From Wyeomyia smithii (Eukaryota; Arthropoda; Insecta; Diptera; Culicidae), in the NCBI RefSeq assembly GCF_029784165.1, contig NC_073695.1:197557357-197621356 (forward strand): 64,000 nucleotides of DNA, in the 5' to 3' direction. Both the position numbers and the translations under genes were made by a program. Below are positions 45,204 through 56,870 of the stretch, piece after piece. Positions within the stretch are counted from its first letter, which is position 1. Every line of letters begins with the position of its first letter. The notes beneath the pieces were generated by a model. That model was not told where the DNA came from. It saw only the letters and a list, made by a program, of their open reading frames with translations, and did not search any database.

Positions 45204-46012
45204 TAAATTTTAAACTGATATCTCTGCGTATTTGGCAACCCTGTGCAGGAATTGTTGATTGGTATTTGTGACTATGAAAGAACAGTCAAAAACGAACAGA
45301 TGACAACTCATGAGAGCATTCGTTTTTCGCAGGCCAATGAAAAGACGCCATTTTTGTATGACTGAAAAACTACAAACAAAATATTGGAACCACGGTGGGT
45401 TCGCAATGGAAATGGAGCCACAAAAAAGTCACATACAATCCAGTGAAAAGTATAGGTGCGTCTAAGGCCTGGTTTCTCAGTACTTCGTGTCGGAATAAGT
45501 GTCAATGAAATGATTCAGCCCGTAAACATGTCAACAGTATTTTCAACTAATAAGGCATTTCATCTTCAAACAAGACGGAGCCCAAGCTCACAACGTTAAG
45601 CACACACAGAAATGGCTTGAGGAAAAGGAATTTTACCGCCTACCAGTTCTAACTTTAATCCACTGGACGGAATTCGCTGTGGAGCGTCGTTGAACGGGTT
45701 ATCAGTAGAGCTCCCGACACAATCGCTTTACCATATTCAAAACGGGGAGGTTATGACTTCATTATTTTCTTATTTTTCTAATTACAATTTTGTGTAGTGA
45801 GGCTCTGGCTTTTTTGATTATCACAAAAAGAAACAAAAAAAAAACAATTTCAAAGAAAAAAAAACATTTTAAAACTTCATTAGACTGCGATATGCTAAAA
45901 CGAGCTTTTAGCAGTTTTCGGAAGTAAATAACTACAGTAGTAACTTTTTCGAAAAAAATCATTGAAAAATACAAGATTGTTTGAAGAGAAAACGATTTAA
46001 CAAGATAGTTGC
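45204..46012 (+). repeat. Tandem duplication unit A (809 bp), contains a mariner fragment
   Basis: Nearly identical to 46106-46916. I see one base substitution (CGTTTTTCG against CGTTTCTCG) and a two-base A-run length difference. It contains a mariner transposase C-terminal remnant: FKQDGAQAHNVKHTQKWLEE (about 45562-45620), and in a shifted frame SLWSVVERVISRAP. The catalytic Asp of QDGA is present, and the PDLNPLD block is corrupted by stops. Confidence 0.85.
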
Positions 46013-46105
46013 CGGGTCGGGATAGTTGATAGGTCGGGTTCAAGCAATTTCGGCGTTGTTTTCTTTCGGGTACGGGTCGGGTACGGGTAGTTGGAATATA
46101 TATTT
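46013..46105. other. Filler DNA at the duplication junction
   Basis: Of these 93 bp, the 75-bp stretch 46032-46106 is identical to 48752-48826 inside the element at 47206-48961. The rest contains a second GATAGTTG word, a micro-repeat of the end of unit A. Confidence 0.85.
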
Positions 46106-46916
46106 TAAATTTTAAACTGATATCTCTGCGTATTTGGCAACCCTGTGCAGGAATTGTTGATTGGTATTTGTGACTATGAAAGAACAGTCAAAAACGAACA
46201 GATGACAACTCATGAGAGCATTCGTTTCTCGCAGGCCAATGAAAAGACGCCATTTTTGTATGACTGAAAAACTACAAACAAAATATTGGAACCACGGTGG
46301 GTTCGCAATGGAAATGGAGCCACAAAAAAGTCACATACAATCCAGTGAAAAGTATAGGTGCGTCTAAGGCCTGGTTTCTCAGTACTTCGTGTCGGAATAA
46401 GTGTCAATGAAATGATTCAGCCCGTAAACATGTCAACAGTATTTTCAACTAATAAGGCATTTCATCTTCAAACAAGACGGAGCCCAAGCTCACAACGTTA
46501 AGCACACACAGAAATGGCTTGAGGAAAAGGAATTTTACCGCCTACCAGTTCTAACTTTAATCCACTGGACGGAATTCGCTGTGGAGCGTCGTTGAACGGG
46601 TTATCAGTAGAGCTCCCGACACAATCGCTTTACCATATTCAAAACGGGGAGGTTATGACTTCATTATTTTCTTATTTTTCTAATTACAATTTTGTGTAGT
46701 GAGGCTCTGGCTTTTTTGATTATCACAAAAAGAAACAAAAAAAAAAAACAATTTCAAAGAAAAAAAAACATTTTAAAACTTCATTAGACTGCGATATGCT
46801 AAAACGAGCTTTTAGCAGTTTTCGGAAGTAAATAACTACAGTAGTAACTTTTTCGAAAAAAATCATTGAAAAATACAAGATTGTTTGAAGAGAAAACGAT
46901 TTAACAAGATAGTTGC
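46106..46916 (+). repeat. Tandem duplication unit B (811 bp), contains a mariner fragment
   Basis: The second copy of 45204-46012 in direct orientation. The mariner remnant (QDGAQAHNVKHTQKW) lies at about 46464-46520. After this copy the flank differs from that of unit A. Confidence 0.85.
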
Positions 46917-47205
46917 TTTCAAAAAAATATTTTAGTAGCACGATTATTTTGTCCAGGAACATTGCATGCATCCTGTACTAACAAATATTATTTTTATTCC
47001 GAGATTGTTGCCTTATTTTTTAGCGTACAATGTTGGTAGCGAGAATCTATCAAAGTGTCTGTCATTTTCCTCAATCAGCATAACCAGCACGTTTCTCCAC
47101 AGTATATCAAAGATAAACCTAATTTTGAAACATAGTTGGAGATGTGGTGAGTGTAAGATCTCTTTCTCTTTTTTATGTCAGTATTTTTGGTTTTGTTATG
47201 CATAC

Positions 47206-48961
47206 TAGAGATGGTCGGGTACGGGTATTTTTACCCGAAACCCGTACCCGACCCGTACCGGACGGGTTCGGGTCGGATTTCGGGTAGCGTAAAAAAATAT
47301 TTCACGGGTTCGGGTCGGGTACGGGTAATTTAAAAACCAAGGCTTCGGGTTCGGGTCGGGTACGGGTTTGAAAAATTCTCAATTGGTCGGGTACGGGTCG
47401 GGTACGGGTAATTTGCTTTTCGTGCATTATGAGAAATTAATTTTTAACATTTCAAACCTAGGTGTTTTCTGAGTGTCGATAATCGGAAAGATCGAACAAG
47501 AAATTGCCCATTCTCACTCAACGAGAGATCGGCCAATACCTATTCTGACAGTTGTCGGCAGTGTTTGCACCAAGGGAATGGCATCATGCTATCTCTTTCT
47601 AATGTGAAAGTCAATAGTTCTTCCTGCAACCATTTTGAGTTAAATGGAATTTTTGCCAGGCTTTTTTTCATATTTGTGAGGAAAACCGCGGAGCATTGCA
47701 CAGTAAGGCAACTAAATACAAGGGCTGATTAAGTAAAAAAAGTGTGGATAAATGCGACAAAAATATGGTAATTACTTAATTTTGGTGTGCTGAACACCAA
47801 TCTCCATTCCATTTTTTATTTGGGGCCGTCCATAAAGCAGGTGACCTAATTATTAATGATTTTGGCACTTTTCCCCTTAGCCACAGGGCGTTCTCCTTAC
47901 AGAAACAAATTACGTAGCTTTTGCACAACACCTCAAATCAACCAAATTTTGCGAAAAAAAATAATTTTTTTTTAAATTAAAACAAAATAGGTAATACATA
48001 CAAACTAACTACGGATCAACTTTTTCTTTCACACCAAAAAAATCCAAGCTATCATTGAAGCTGTTTCAAAGTAATGAATTTTTTTTAAACACATGTCAAA
48101 AAACGTCAGTATGCCAAACTTCGAAAAGTTATAAAACAGATCTCATGATATTGCACCCACATTTTGGATTAAGGCACTTCAATATTATAGCAAAAAAGGA
48201 AAAATATTATGAAACAGCTGACGTAAAATAAAATCAGGCGGATGGCCATCGATTCTCTACTGTGTTTGGTACGAAGCAAATATGTATATGAGATTTGACA
48301 GCGATAGCATAGTCTTTGTTTGCACTGTGACCAGGGATGTACAGAAATATCTGTGTTATACCGATTTTTAGATTGAATCGGTGACACCGAATCTGTACTA
48401 AAAAATTACAGGTTTTTGGCAAATGCAAATGAATTATTAACTTTTTCTCAAGTTATAAACAATTAAACTTTGACTTTATTAAAATATTAAGATTTCAGGT
48501 TGCTGCGATGTTCACATAAAACTCGTCGCTTTTTTAACTTTACCAGACATGCACTTTTCATAGTGGATCTCTTCCTTATAGTGGACCATCCGCCTGGAAC
48601 TCTGGGTTCATTAACATGCGTTCACATTCACACTCGGTTTTTGTCCAACTCCGGCCATCATCTCGAGAAACCACATATGACAATTAGTGCATATAACGTG
48701 CGAGGTACCCAGGTATTTTGAAAAAAAAAAATCCAGGACGGGTCGGGTACGGGTCGGGTTCAAGCAATTTCGGCGTTGTTTTCTTTCGGGTACGGGTCGG
48801 GTACGGGTAGTTGGAATATATATTTTTCGGGTTCGGGTCGGGTACGGGTATTTTAAACAAACCAGACTACGGGTTCGGGTCGGGTACGGGTTTGAAAATT
48901 TTCGATTAGTCGGGTACGGGTCGGGTACGGGTAACAAATTTCCCATACCCAACCATCTCTA
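47206..48961. mobile_element. hAT-type non-autonomous element rich in CGGGTA repeats
   Basis: It starts TAGAGATGGTCGGGTACGGG and ends CATACCCAACCATCTCTA. The termini are inverted repeats of about 20 bp, extending imperfectly to about 60. ATGCATAC lies immediately outside both ends (47198-47205 and 48962-48969), a perfect 8-bp target duplication as made by hAT transposases. Subterminal blocks (to about 47420 and from about 48736) are arrays of CGGGTACGGGT and CGGGTTCGGGT words. No transposase frame was found in the 1.3-kb centre. The centre holds a dispersed repeat (48038-48155) also seen at 5855-5985. Confidence 0.85.
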
Positions 48962-48984
48962 ATGCATACTTGGCTCTGTTCAAA

Positions 48985-49206
48985 ATGGCATCGCAACAAG
49001 AAGCATTGTGCAAGCGCATTGTACAGTTCTTACTGAACTGCACCAAACATCTCAGCAAAAAGTTCACGGTAAACCATTTTGAAAGCGGAAATCTTCCGGC
49101 TTCGGCAATGTATAACTTCCTGCAAACCTCAACAATAATTCGTCAGGATAGTAGAGGAAGACAGGCCAAAGTAATGGACAAAAATAATTTCGTTCTTCGT
49201 GTCTAA
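48985..49206 (+). pseudogene. mariner transposase N-terminus
   Basis: The frame reads MASQQEALCKRIVQFLLNCT, then KKFTVNHFESGNLPASAMYN and GRQAKVMDKNNFVLRV before a stop at 49204-49206. This is the first helix-turn-helix of a mariner-family transposase. The C-terminal part of such a protein is found to the left (units A and B). The two parts are out of order, so the mariner copy was rearranged or these are two separate copies. Confidence 0.6.
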
Positions 49207-52055
49207 ACTATGGTTCGAGAATACTTGTTTGGCCATCAATCAAGATGTATACCAGAATCGAATCTGTCTTAGTGTCGTCCAATTAACTGTAGTAAACAGT
49301 TGAATATTAAAACCAAGATATGCATTCGAAAAGTTGTTGTAGAGCCCGTACCTCGCTCTTGTTGTGGTATCATGAAAAAGATTCATCGACAATAATGACT
49401 GTATCTGCATAAGAAATAGATAAGCTTTTTTTAATGTTGATCTACCTGTTTTGATAGAAGTAGAAACAAATCTAACTATAAGTTGTGACCCGTTACAACA
49501 AATGACTAGAACTAAGTTAATTTTCGAAGAACACAATAGGTCATGGAACAAAAACTCTGCACTAGTGTGCACTAAGAGTGCTGTCGCAGGAAATGTATAG
49601 ATTTATCGTACGTATGTCAACCGTCCATATGCTCAACATATTTATAGATAATGGCGTGACATTATACAATTCACCTTCAAAAATCTTACGCTCTCCATTT
49701 TAATTTCAGCTTTGCCGTCAACATGAACTTCCGTCAGCGGAAATTACAACTCAAAACATTATGTATAAACATTGTTATCACCTGACATTGGGCATTTCCA
49801 AAAAAAGAAAATGAGTACAAGTGCACATTTATTGCTCGCTTAGCCAGGAAATAACAGGAAAAGTTTTTTTTTTTTGTGTTTGATTAAATTACCTCGCGAC
49901 ATCGGTACTCTGCGCCTGGTTGTCTGTGGAGGCCGCCGTCTGCGCTGCAATAGCCCGCGCTCGGATCGGTCTAAAACAGATGGAAGAAAGAGAGAGAGAG
50001 AGACTGGTAGAAAGGGCGAGAAATAATCTATTCCGAGTTGTTTTAATTTGTTTTCCGATTCGTTCTCAATTCATCAAGGAGCGCGGCACCAGTGGACACC
50101 AGCTCGGACGGTGATGGACAGACGTCTTCTGGCTTGTACGATTTATTTTACATACTTATTAGCCCGCTGTTCGGACGTTTTTGATGTTGATACCAGCCCC
50201 AAACTAGCACTTAATAGCAAACAAACATCTAATCGGATTAATTTGCAGCTGGGTGTTAGCGGCATCGGCAGCCTAATATCAAACTGACGTAGTTCGACGA
50301 TGTTTTTAGCGGCTTCTCCGGGCATCATTCATTGATAGATCCATCAAGTCCCGGGGCCGGAATGTGGCCGGCCTTTGGACACAAAGCCCATTGGAGGGGG
50401 TTTGAAATCGATCTAAATTTCAGGCAAATCATGCCGGATCATGCTACTTGATTAGCTGCAACCGCTGCCGGTTTTTTTTTATGAATCAAATATTTTCGAT
50501 ACCTTCGATCGTGAGCCCCAATTCGAGGGAACTACAAAAGCCATCCGAGAAGCGAATGGAGCAAGGGAAAAAAATCAAGCAACGCAGAGATCATTAACCA
50601 AACAATTGAATGTGTACATTTTGAACAATCCGTGACTAAAATCCAGCTACGCTACTGGAATTTCGTTTGCATTCACCCACGGAATAAAGTGGGGTCTTTC
50701 CCCATATCACTCCTGACGTTGTGCGTACGTAAGATCCGCCCCAGTGAGCCCACATTTTGGATGTTCGATTCTCCACGCACCGCCAGGAAAGATGTCGGAT
50801 AGCTACCGTGCGTCTCGATTTCGAGGGATTGATCGAAAACGAAAATCAACGCCACACAGTCTAACAAAGCTCGTTCAATTGTGGCATCATGCGAACTCAT
50901 GGCCGGCCAAATGTACGCGCGGGGGGATCCCAACCTTGAGGATTTCGATTACTTCTGAGATGGTCGTTGCTTTTTCTTTCGAAATACATACCAACCATCT
51001 ATGAACGTATTTGGAAATAAATGATTCAGCAACAATAGGGTGAAAAACATGAACGTTTAATCGAAGCGATCGACATCTTCTTCATTCGAGGACCGGCAGC
51101 TAACAGCGACAATACGCTGCTGACCGCGGTTCGAAAAGTTATTCAAATTTGCAGGTAGCCGAAGTCATTTATCATCCTCAACTCATTAGAGTTTGCGTTG
51201 CGACGCGTTGAGGCTTGTGATGTTTCGTAACTTGGTTTTTCCGAAACTGCTAAAATGCGAGTCGTACTTCCAATGGTTTGAATAATAATATTGATTAACC
51301 CTCGTATGTCTTTTATGCATCAAAAATAATTGGAAACATCATAGGAAGACATCATCAGTGTATTAGATTTCCGTTGCAAATCATAATTCTACTAAACCAT
51401 CGTTTTCTGTTATTTTTATTTTGACAAAATAAAATAAATTTTATATGGAATTAATCAGGAATTACAGAAATAGATCAAAAGACTTTATAATGAGGTTAAG
51501 GGAGAGGAAATGCATTTTAAATGTTGTTTGCTGTACATTAGTACTTCGAATGTTTGCTGTCTGATACAAGCATTTTATTTGTTTAATATACTTTTGGCGT
51601 AACGCTCTCAACATGCCAAATTAAAACTAATATAAAACTGCTTTTAATTGGGCAGTGCATAAAACCAAAAGTTTATCAGGCATTGGAACGATGTTACTGA
51701 AGAGATGCAAGTTCATAGAACACAATGTCGTGAAATGAAAATGCGTACGTCTCGTTCTCTTGAAAGTGGTGAATTGGAATTCTGTTATGTAAATATCGGA
51801 TTGACAACACTCAATTCGCTTTCTACATGAGGGATAGCGTAACGATGGTATTTTGGTCCATCTGGAAAAAAATACACATTTTAACTAATAAACTCAAGAA
51901 TTATTAGAAAACTAAGTGAATGTCTCCGGTATTTCCCCCGAATAAAAGGTTTAAAAGTTTAGAATCATTTCCCAAAAATATTTCAGTGCTCGTTTATCCA
52001 TATTCCAATTCAAAATGGCATTAAGGGTCAAGAACCGTTCTTTGAGAACTATCAT
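49207..52055. other. Mostly unassigned; GA microsatellite at 49988-50004
   Basis: The GC-richer segments 49900-50130, 50280-50470 and 50690-50950 lack repeats I recognise and lack identifiable coding. They are candidates for conserved non-coding DNA. The remainder is AT-rich. Confidence 0.3.
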
Positions 52056-52059
52056 GGTC

Positions 52060-52335
52060 CCGGAAAAAATCACATCCTACTGTTTCTAAATATTCTATGC
52101 TGTTTTGAACATAAAAACGGGAATTGCCATCTTGGATTTGTCATTTGTGGGTTGATTTCCGGTTTCTAGGTGTTGGAAATACTCATATTGGTACTTGACC
52201 ATTTTGGGTTGTTTTCCGAAAACTGGAGATCGCCATCTTGGATTTCAAAATGGCATATGAAGTTGATTTCTAGCCACTGGCCATCATCTCGATTACGGAA
52301 ACACCCGCATCGAGTGATATATGACCATTCTACAG
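52060..52335. repeat. Two to three units of the 130-bp repeat family
   Basis: GCCATCTTGGATTT, GGAAATACTCATATTGG, TTGGGTTGTTTTCCGAAAAC and TTTCAAAATGGCATATGAAG occur in the same order as in the array at 12860-14045. Confidence 0.8.
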
Positions 52336-52339
52336 TCAA

Positions 52340-53370
52340 ATTCACCTCAGACATCAAGGAAACAATATCAAAAAGACCAACTGTGTTGTGGAATTTTGCA
52401 GTTATGCATCTTTGAAATGATATGTTTAAGAAATATGATGCGTTTTAGTTTCCAACAAAATACTGACTTAGCATTAATTTCAAAATTACTTCACACATGT
52501 TAACTATCACATCTGTGTCGATTTTATGTCTAGAGAAAGTGCTATTATAACAATTATGTAAAATTTTGAAACGAAGTTTCATTCAAATAAAAAAATAGGT
52601 CATTTGACATGCAAACGCTCACATGTCATCGCTTTGAATTATGAGTTATGAATCAATTTAACATGACAACTCATGTTTCTTTATGTTTCACGTTGTTTTG
52701 TGAATGATATTAAATTTTTTAGTATTATTAAACCTTATACACTTAATTTGCCAACAGCTGATCGAGCTCGGTGATTTTTTTGCGAATGTCAGCAAAATAT
52801 TTCGATGAAAATTCAGCAATCAAATCGATCTATTGAATCCAGCAAGTATTGACATTTCGTCTGCCTAAATTCATGGAAATCCTGCCGATAACTTATGGAA
52901 TATTTCGTTAAATTAATCAGCTGTTGAGTTTTCGGCAATTGAATTTAAGTGTGTAGATTTTTCACAAATATATTCCTTCGACGTCTACGAAACTTTTCAT
53001 GAAAAAACCCATATGTCGCCGGCTTTTTTTTTATTTAAAATGATTACAAATGATGGTGATGACTGTACACCAGAAACGGAGAGAATAATATCAGTAAGTT
53101 CTGCTGCGTTACGAAAATCAGTTTTGTATATATCAGAAAAAAGAAAAGACACTTACGTGCGCCAAAAAAAGATTTTGTTTGCGAACCAAAGTACGTTTTT
53201 AGTACTTCGAAGAGATTTTTATATTTCTCCGCCAACAAAATTTATTTTGGCCCACATATGTATCTGTCTTCCAATATATAGAAATGAAATTCCGTAACAT
53301 AGTTGATCTTAGTGATATTCAGGCAGTAAATACATAGATCCGGCTCGCGGGGTTCCTCATGTGTCCCAAA
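52340..53370. other. Unassigned AT-rich DNA
   Basis: No supported feature. A 94-codon frame at 53013-53297 has no recognisable domain. Confidence 0.35.
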
Positions 53371-53374
53371 AGCG

Positions 53375-53516
53375 TAAATGGGAAAGAAACTGCTAAGCAT
53401 GTATTCTTCGTATGGCCTCGTCTTGTGCGTGCAAGGAGCGACTTGATAGTGATAAGCGGGCCAGACACTACTCCGGACAACCTAGTTCGGAAGATGTGTG
53501 AAGACCCGGACGTCTA
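53375..53516 (+). pseudogene. Inverted fragment of the R1-clade LINE ORF2 C-terminus
   Basis: The plus strand reads NGKETAKHVFFVWPRLVRAR, then ISGPDTTPDNLVRKMCEDPD. This matches the C-terminal region of the element at 20.0-23.7 kb (AEHVFFVCPRF..., GPGTTPDNLVRRMCDDPN). It is opposite in strand to the rest of the copy at 53640-56870, so part of that copy has been inverted. Confidence 0.8.
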
Positions 53517-54079
53517 GAGTTCGCCTAACCTAACCTCTTTAAACAAAAATGGAACTGAAGGCTGATGAGATTTTTCGAGTGAGTGTAACCTTTTCAAAAC
53601 CACTCCCTATAACACAATCTAATACGAATTCTGTCGCGTGGAAGTTTACTTTTCCATGATACCTCGAGACCTATTCGGATACCACAGGAATATGTCGGTG
53701 TTGCCATCTACGCTTAGTGGTATTGAACCATGGTAGCGGAACTATCGGATCATTGAAAATGATCTTCTGGTACCTCGATGCCCCTTGTGTCAATAAGTTG
53801 AAGCGTTCTCAATAGCGATGATGATATTGTCACTCACAACTATGGCTTCCGCGATATGATGCACAAACTCCAGTTTGCTGAAGAGCATACAATCCTCGAT
53901 CTTGTCTATAAAGTCAACTAAAACAACCCCTATAGGGAACCTCAGCTTCAACACCTCGTCATACATGACATATATTACCACCGGCACTAGAATGAAACCT
54001 TCCGGTACACCTGCGGCCGAACCAGTTACTTCCCAGACTGTTTTCATCCTATGTGTACTTCATCAGTCTATTGAGTACA

Positions 54080-54510
54080 ATCCTCTCAAGCACTTTGCCC
54101 GCAGAACCTAGCATAAAAATGAGTCTATACGTCAATGGGTCATCTGGCAATTTTCCTGCCTTCGGGAACAGGATCCATCTCTGTGCTTCCCCCTCTTCGG
54201 GAAGAGGCAGTCATCCAGGCACTTCAGCATGATTGCCCGAAACAGTTCAATGGCCATCTTTAATGGCCTTTCCGATGTCCAAGTTCGGAATATCATTCGA
54301 TCTAGGTGCTCTGCACACTTTTAAGGACTTGGCGGCCATGATGAGTTCCTCATTCGTAACGCTTACTTTTTCCTCAACCTGGACACGGCTGTCGCGCTCA
54401 CGGATTAAATGTACGGCAGGTTGGCCGACCATCTCTGGTCTATGTCTGAGATATTGGAACGTCAGACGTGAGACTCGGCCGCCGGAGGCCAAGTACTTAG
54501 CTCGTTGCAT
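54080..54510 (-). pseudogene. RT fingers region of the R1-clade LINE, absent from the first copy
   Basis: Minus-strand frames give NEELIMAAKSLKVCRAP, then FPKAGKLPDDPLTYRLIFML, GSAGKVLERIVLNRLMKY. These are the N-terminal RT blocks (family KAGKPPDDPLTYRPI). In the copy at 20.0-23.7 kb they are deleted. Stops are present (for example after KAIKDGH). Confidence 0.75.
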
Positions 54511-54779
54511 GTAAATAGTCCCTCGATGGTACGATCCAGCATCACTGGTGATTGCCTTGCAGGGTCTTAGCCATTAAGATCGTGTAGGCGTCACCCCACA
54601 GATTCGTATAGGTACTCATGCATAGTCCATCGATGCAGGCCCTCTGGCTTGCCTTTATGACACTCTTCAGTGCCGATCTTTCAGATCCGAATGCGGCACA
54701 CTATCCTCTGTTCGTCTGTTCGCACACGCTGCACCCTTCGTCTTGCACAGAGGCGGCAATAAACCGGTGACTTTCCATT

Positions 54780-55318
54780 CCTAGGTTGGCAAGTCCTAGG
54801 CATGGTGGCATCGCACACCCGCGATAGTGTGGCAACTAATTGGTCAGCAGTCGGGTGGAGCCAACTGCCCCCTTCGTGCATTTTTTTCAATGCATCTTCA
54901 GATACCTCGTATAAAAATCCGATATCTTTCACCCGCGGATTGCCGGAGTGTTGGTTTTTTTCGCCACTTGCCACCTTACATTGTTGTCTACACTATCATA
55001 GCAAACCGACTATTGGTCGCAATTCGTCTAGCCATCGTCTACCCTCCAGTTCGTCATCAGCCCTAGGCTGGGAGCGTTACGTCGATGATCGACTCCGCAC
55101 CATTTCAGCTCTGTGTACATTTGGTCCCATCGTTGGTTAGATCTGAATTGAGCTCTGCTACAGCTTCCAAAATGATCTGACCCCTTTGAGCTCATAGAGA
55201 GACTTCCCCACTCAACAGACTTCAAGCGTTGAAGTCGCCCGTCACCACCAACGGCGTTAAATCCATTAACTCCATAGATAACAGGTCGACCATCTGGGTG
55301 AACCTCTCGGTAGACCAA
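54780..55318 (-). pseudogene. Endonuclease region of the second R1-clade LINE copy
   Basis: Frames at 55318-55028 (MVYREVHPDGRPVIYGVNGF, LGLMTNWRVDDG) and 54974-54780 (GGSWLHPTADQLVATLSRVC, NGKSPVY) match the endonuclease at 22002-22832. The catalytic GDFN block is corrupted. At least two frameshifts separate the parts. Confidence 0.75.
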
Positions 55319-55649
55319 TCATAAATGTTTTCGTCTAGGTTTTTAAGCTATGAACTTGCACATCTTTAACCAGTGGCTACCTTCGCGGCTACCGTCTTGT
55401 AGACAGCTTTTTCTTGGCGTCCTTCAAGAGCTCAAGTATCATCTCGCTAGTGCGAGATTGGCGGGTGCTCCGCACATCCGCTCCTGGATCCTAGAGCAGG
55501 GTTTCGTCTCTCATCTTTTTTAAGACTTCTGAATACCTACTATCTTTTGGCCGCTTCGTCATCTTGGCATGTCGCGCCTTCCTGACGTTTCCTACCTACT
55601 ACGGTAACTCGAGGGTTTCTCACAGCCTCCACTCCGGTCGGTTTTGTCG

Positions 55650-56178
55650 TCCACCATAACCCCCAAGAGCTTCAGAGATTACTATGAAATGATGGTGCAG
55701 TCTCCGAATCTGACCACCGCTCCAATTTACGGTTGTTCACAACCATAACCTCCGTCTTAGGATACGCGAGCTCTAGTTTCCTGGAGCATATCCAGTCCTC
55801 GACCTTGCGTATACAGTGCCCGGCCGTCAACTTGACCTCCTCGATCGACTCGCCGTAACCATGACATTCCACAACACCGGACCCAGGATAGAACCTTGTG
55901 GAACTCCTGCGGTGATTGGAACGCACTTCTGACCCTCCTCCGTGTTGTAAACCAGTACTCAAATCTGGATGTAATTTTCCAGAATCTAGTACAGCGACGC
56001 CGGTACATGGGTGCTCCTGAGCGCGAGCGCTTTGGAGTCCCAACTGGCGCTTTTGAACGCATTCTTCACGTTGAGTGTGACGCATGCGCAATAGCGTATT
56101 CCCCTTCTCTTGCGCTGGAGTGCTACCTCCGCCGTCTTGGTAACGAATCAGCGTGGACCTGCTCTCCCGGACGAACAC
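55650..56178 (-). pseudogene. RT segment displaced between ORF1 pieces
   Basis: The minus strand gives DSGKLHPDLSTGLQHGGGSE and YGESIEEVKLTAGHCIRKVE, then SRKLELAYPKTEVMVVNNRK. These match RT residues downstream of motif A in the first copy. Its position between the ORF1 N-terminus and ORF1 middle is not collinear with a normal element. Confidence 0.75.
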
Positions 56179-56481
56179 ATACGATTCGCATAGATTCTCT
56201 AGAATTTCTCACATTGGATTTGTGAGCGTACTTGAAAAGAATTCCTGAAAAAAGAATCCACATGAATGACCTGTATATGGCTCTAGGATTCTTGAATAAG
56301 AATCGTGAGTGGGAATCCTCCGGATCGTGTTTGCGATTCCTTTCACGATGCCGTCAACGAGTTGAAGGTATCCTGGGGATTCTTACTCTGGATTCTCTGC
56401 GTGTTAGTAATGGCTTCGGCGGATCTTGAATCGGTTGTAGCACAACCAGCCGTTTCTTTGTATTCCCAAGGGCCGCTTTTT

Positions 56482-56805
56482 TCAGAGACTACCCCATTCG
56501 CTTAGCGACCTGCTCGTAGAGCAAACCACTGCGAACGAGGGAGCGTCTGTCTGCACCTCTATAGATGCAGTCGCAATCCTGGCCCTAATCTGTTTTTCGG
56601 CCGCCTTTATTCGCGCTACGAACTCCTCGTGTTCTTTTCTTGCCTCATCGATGGTATTCCGAAGCAAGAGGAGGCTCCGGTTCAGGTCGCCAGCGATATT
56701 CCGCCTGTTCGCCAAGAACTCGATTATGGCGTCAAGTGTGCCCATGCACTTTTCGACGGCCTTGACTAGTAAGAGAACGTCTACCGGTATGTTCGGTGTG
56801 GACAT
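56482..56805 (-). pseudogene. ORF1 N-terminus of the second R1-clade LINE copy
   Basis: Begins MSTPNIPVDVLLLVKAVEKC, then LDAIIEFLANRRNIAGDL and ARKEHEEFVARIKAAEK. It supplies the ORF1 start that is missing from the truncated element at 20.0-23.7 kb. The frame ends after CSTSRSLSEWGSL by a frameshift. Confidence 0.8.
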
Positions 56806-56870
56806 AAACGTGTTCGCCCCCCTCCCCGTGGTCGTGGTCTCATGGTGGCCTATGCCGAAGCAGTAAGGTC

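Larger units (their letters stand above)
53640..56870 (-). mobile_element. Second, scrambled copy of the R1-clade (Waldo/Mino-like) LINE
   Basis: Minus-strand pieces match the element at 20.0-23.7 kb but are out of order. From right to left they are: ORF1 N-terminus (56805-56482), an unrelated insert (about 56180-56420), an RT segment (about 56178-55650), an ORF1 middle fragment (about 55620-55540), endonuclease (about 55318-54780), linker and RT fingers (about 54780-54080), RT palm (about 54060-53830), and C-terminus (about 53760-53640). Two overlapping copies, or one copy with internal rearrangement, would explain this. All frames are broken. Confidence 0.8.

Noticed and set aside
49920..50114. 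Frame with an ERERE-type stretch
   Set aside because: The acidic/basic run is the translation of a GA microsatellite.
53013..53297. 94-codon frame
   Set aside because: It shows no recognisable domain and overlaps an antisense frame of similar quality, so coding is unsupported.
53520..53540. Telomere-like CCTAACCTAACC
   Set aside because: It is only two units of the insect TTAGG repeat, expected by chance.
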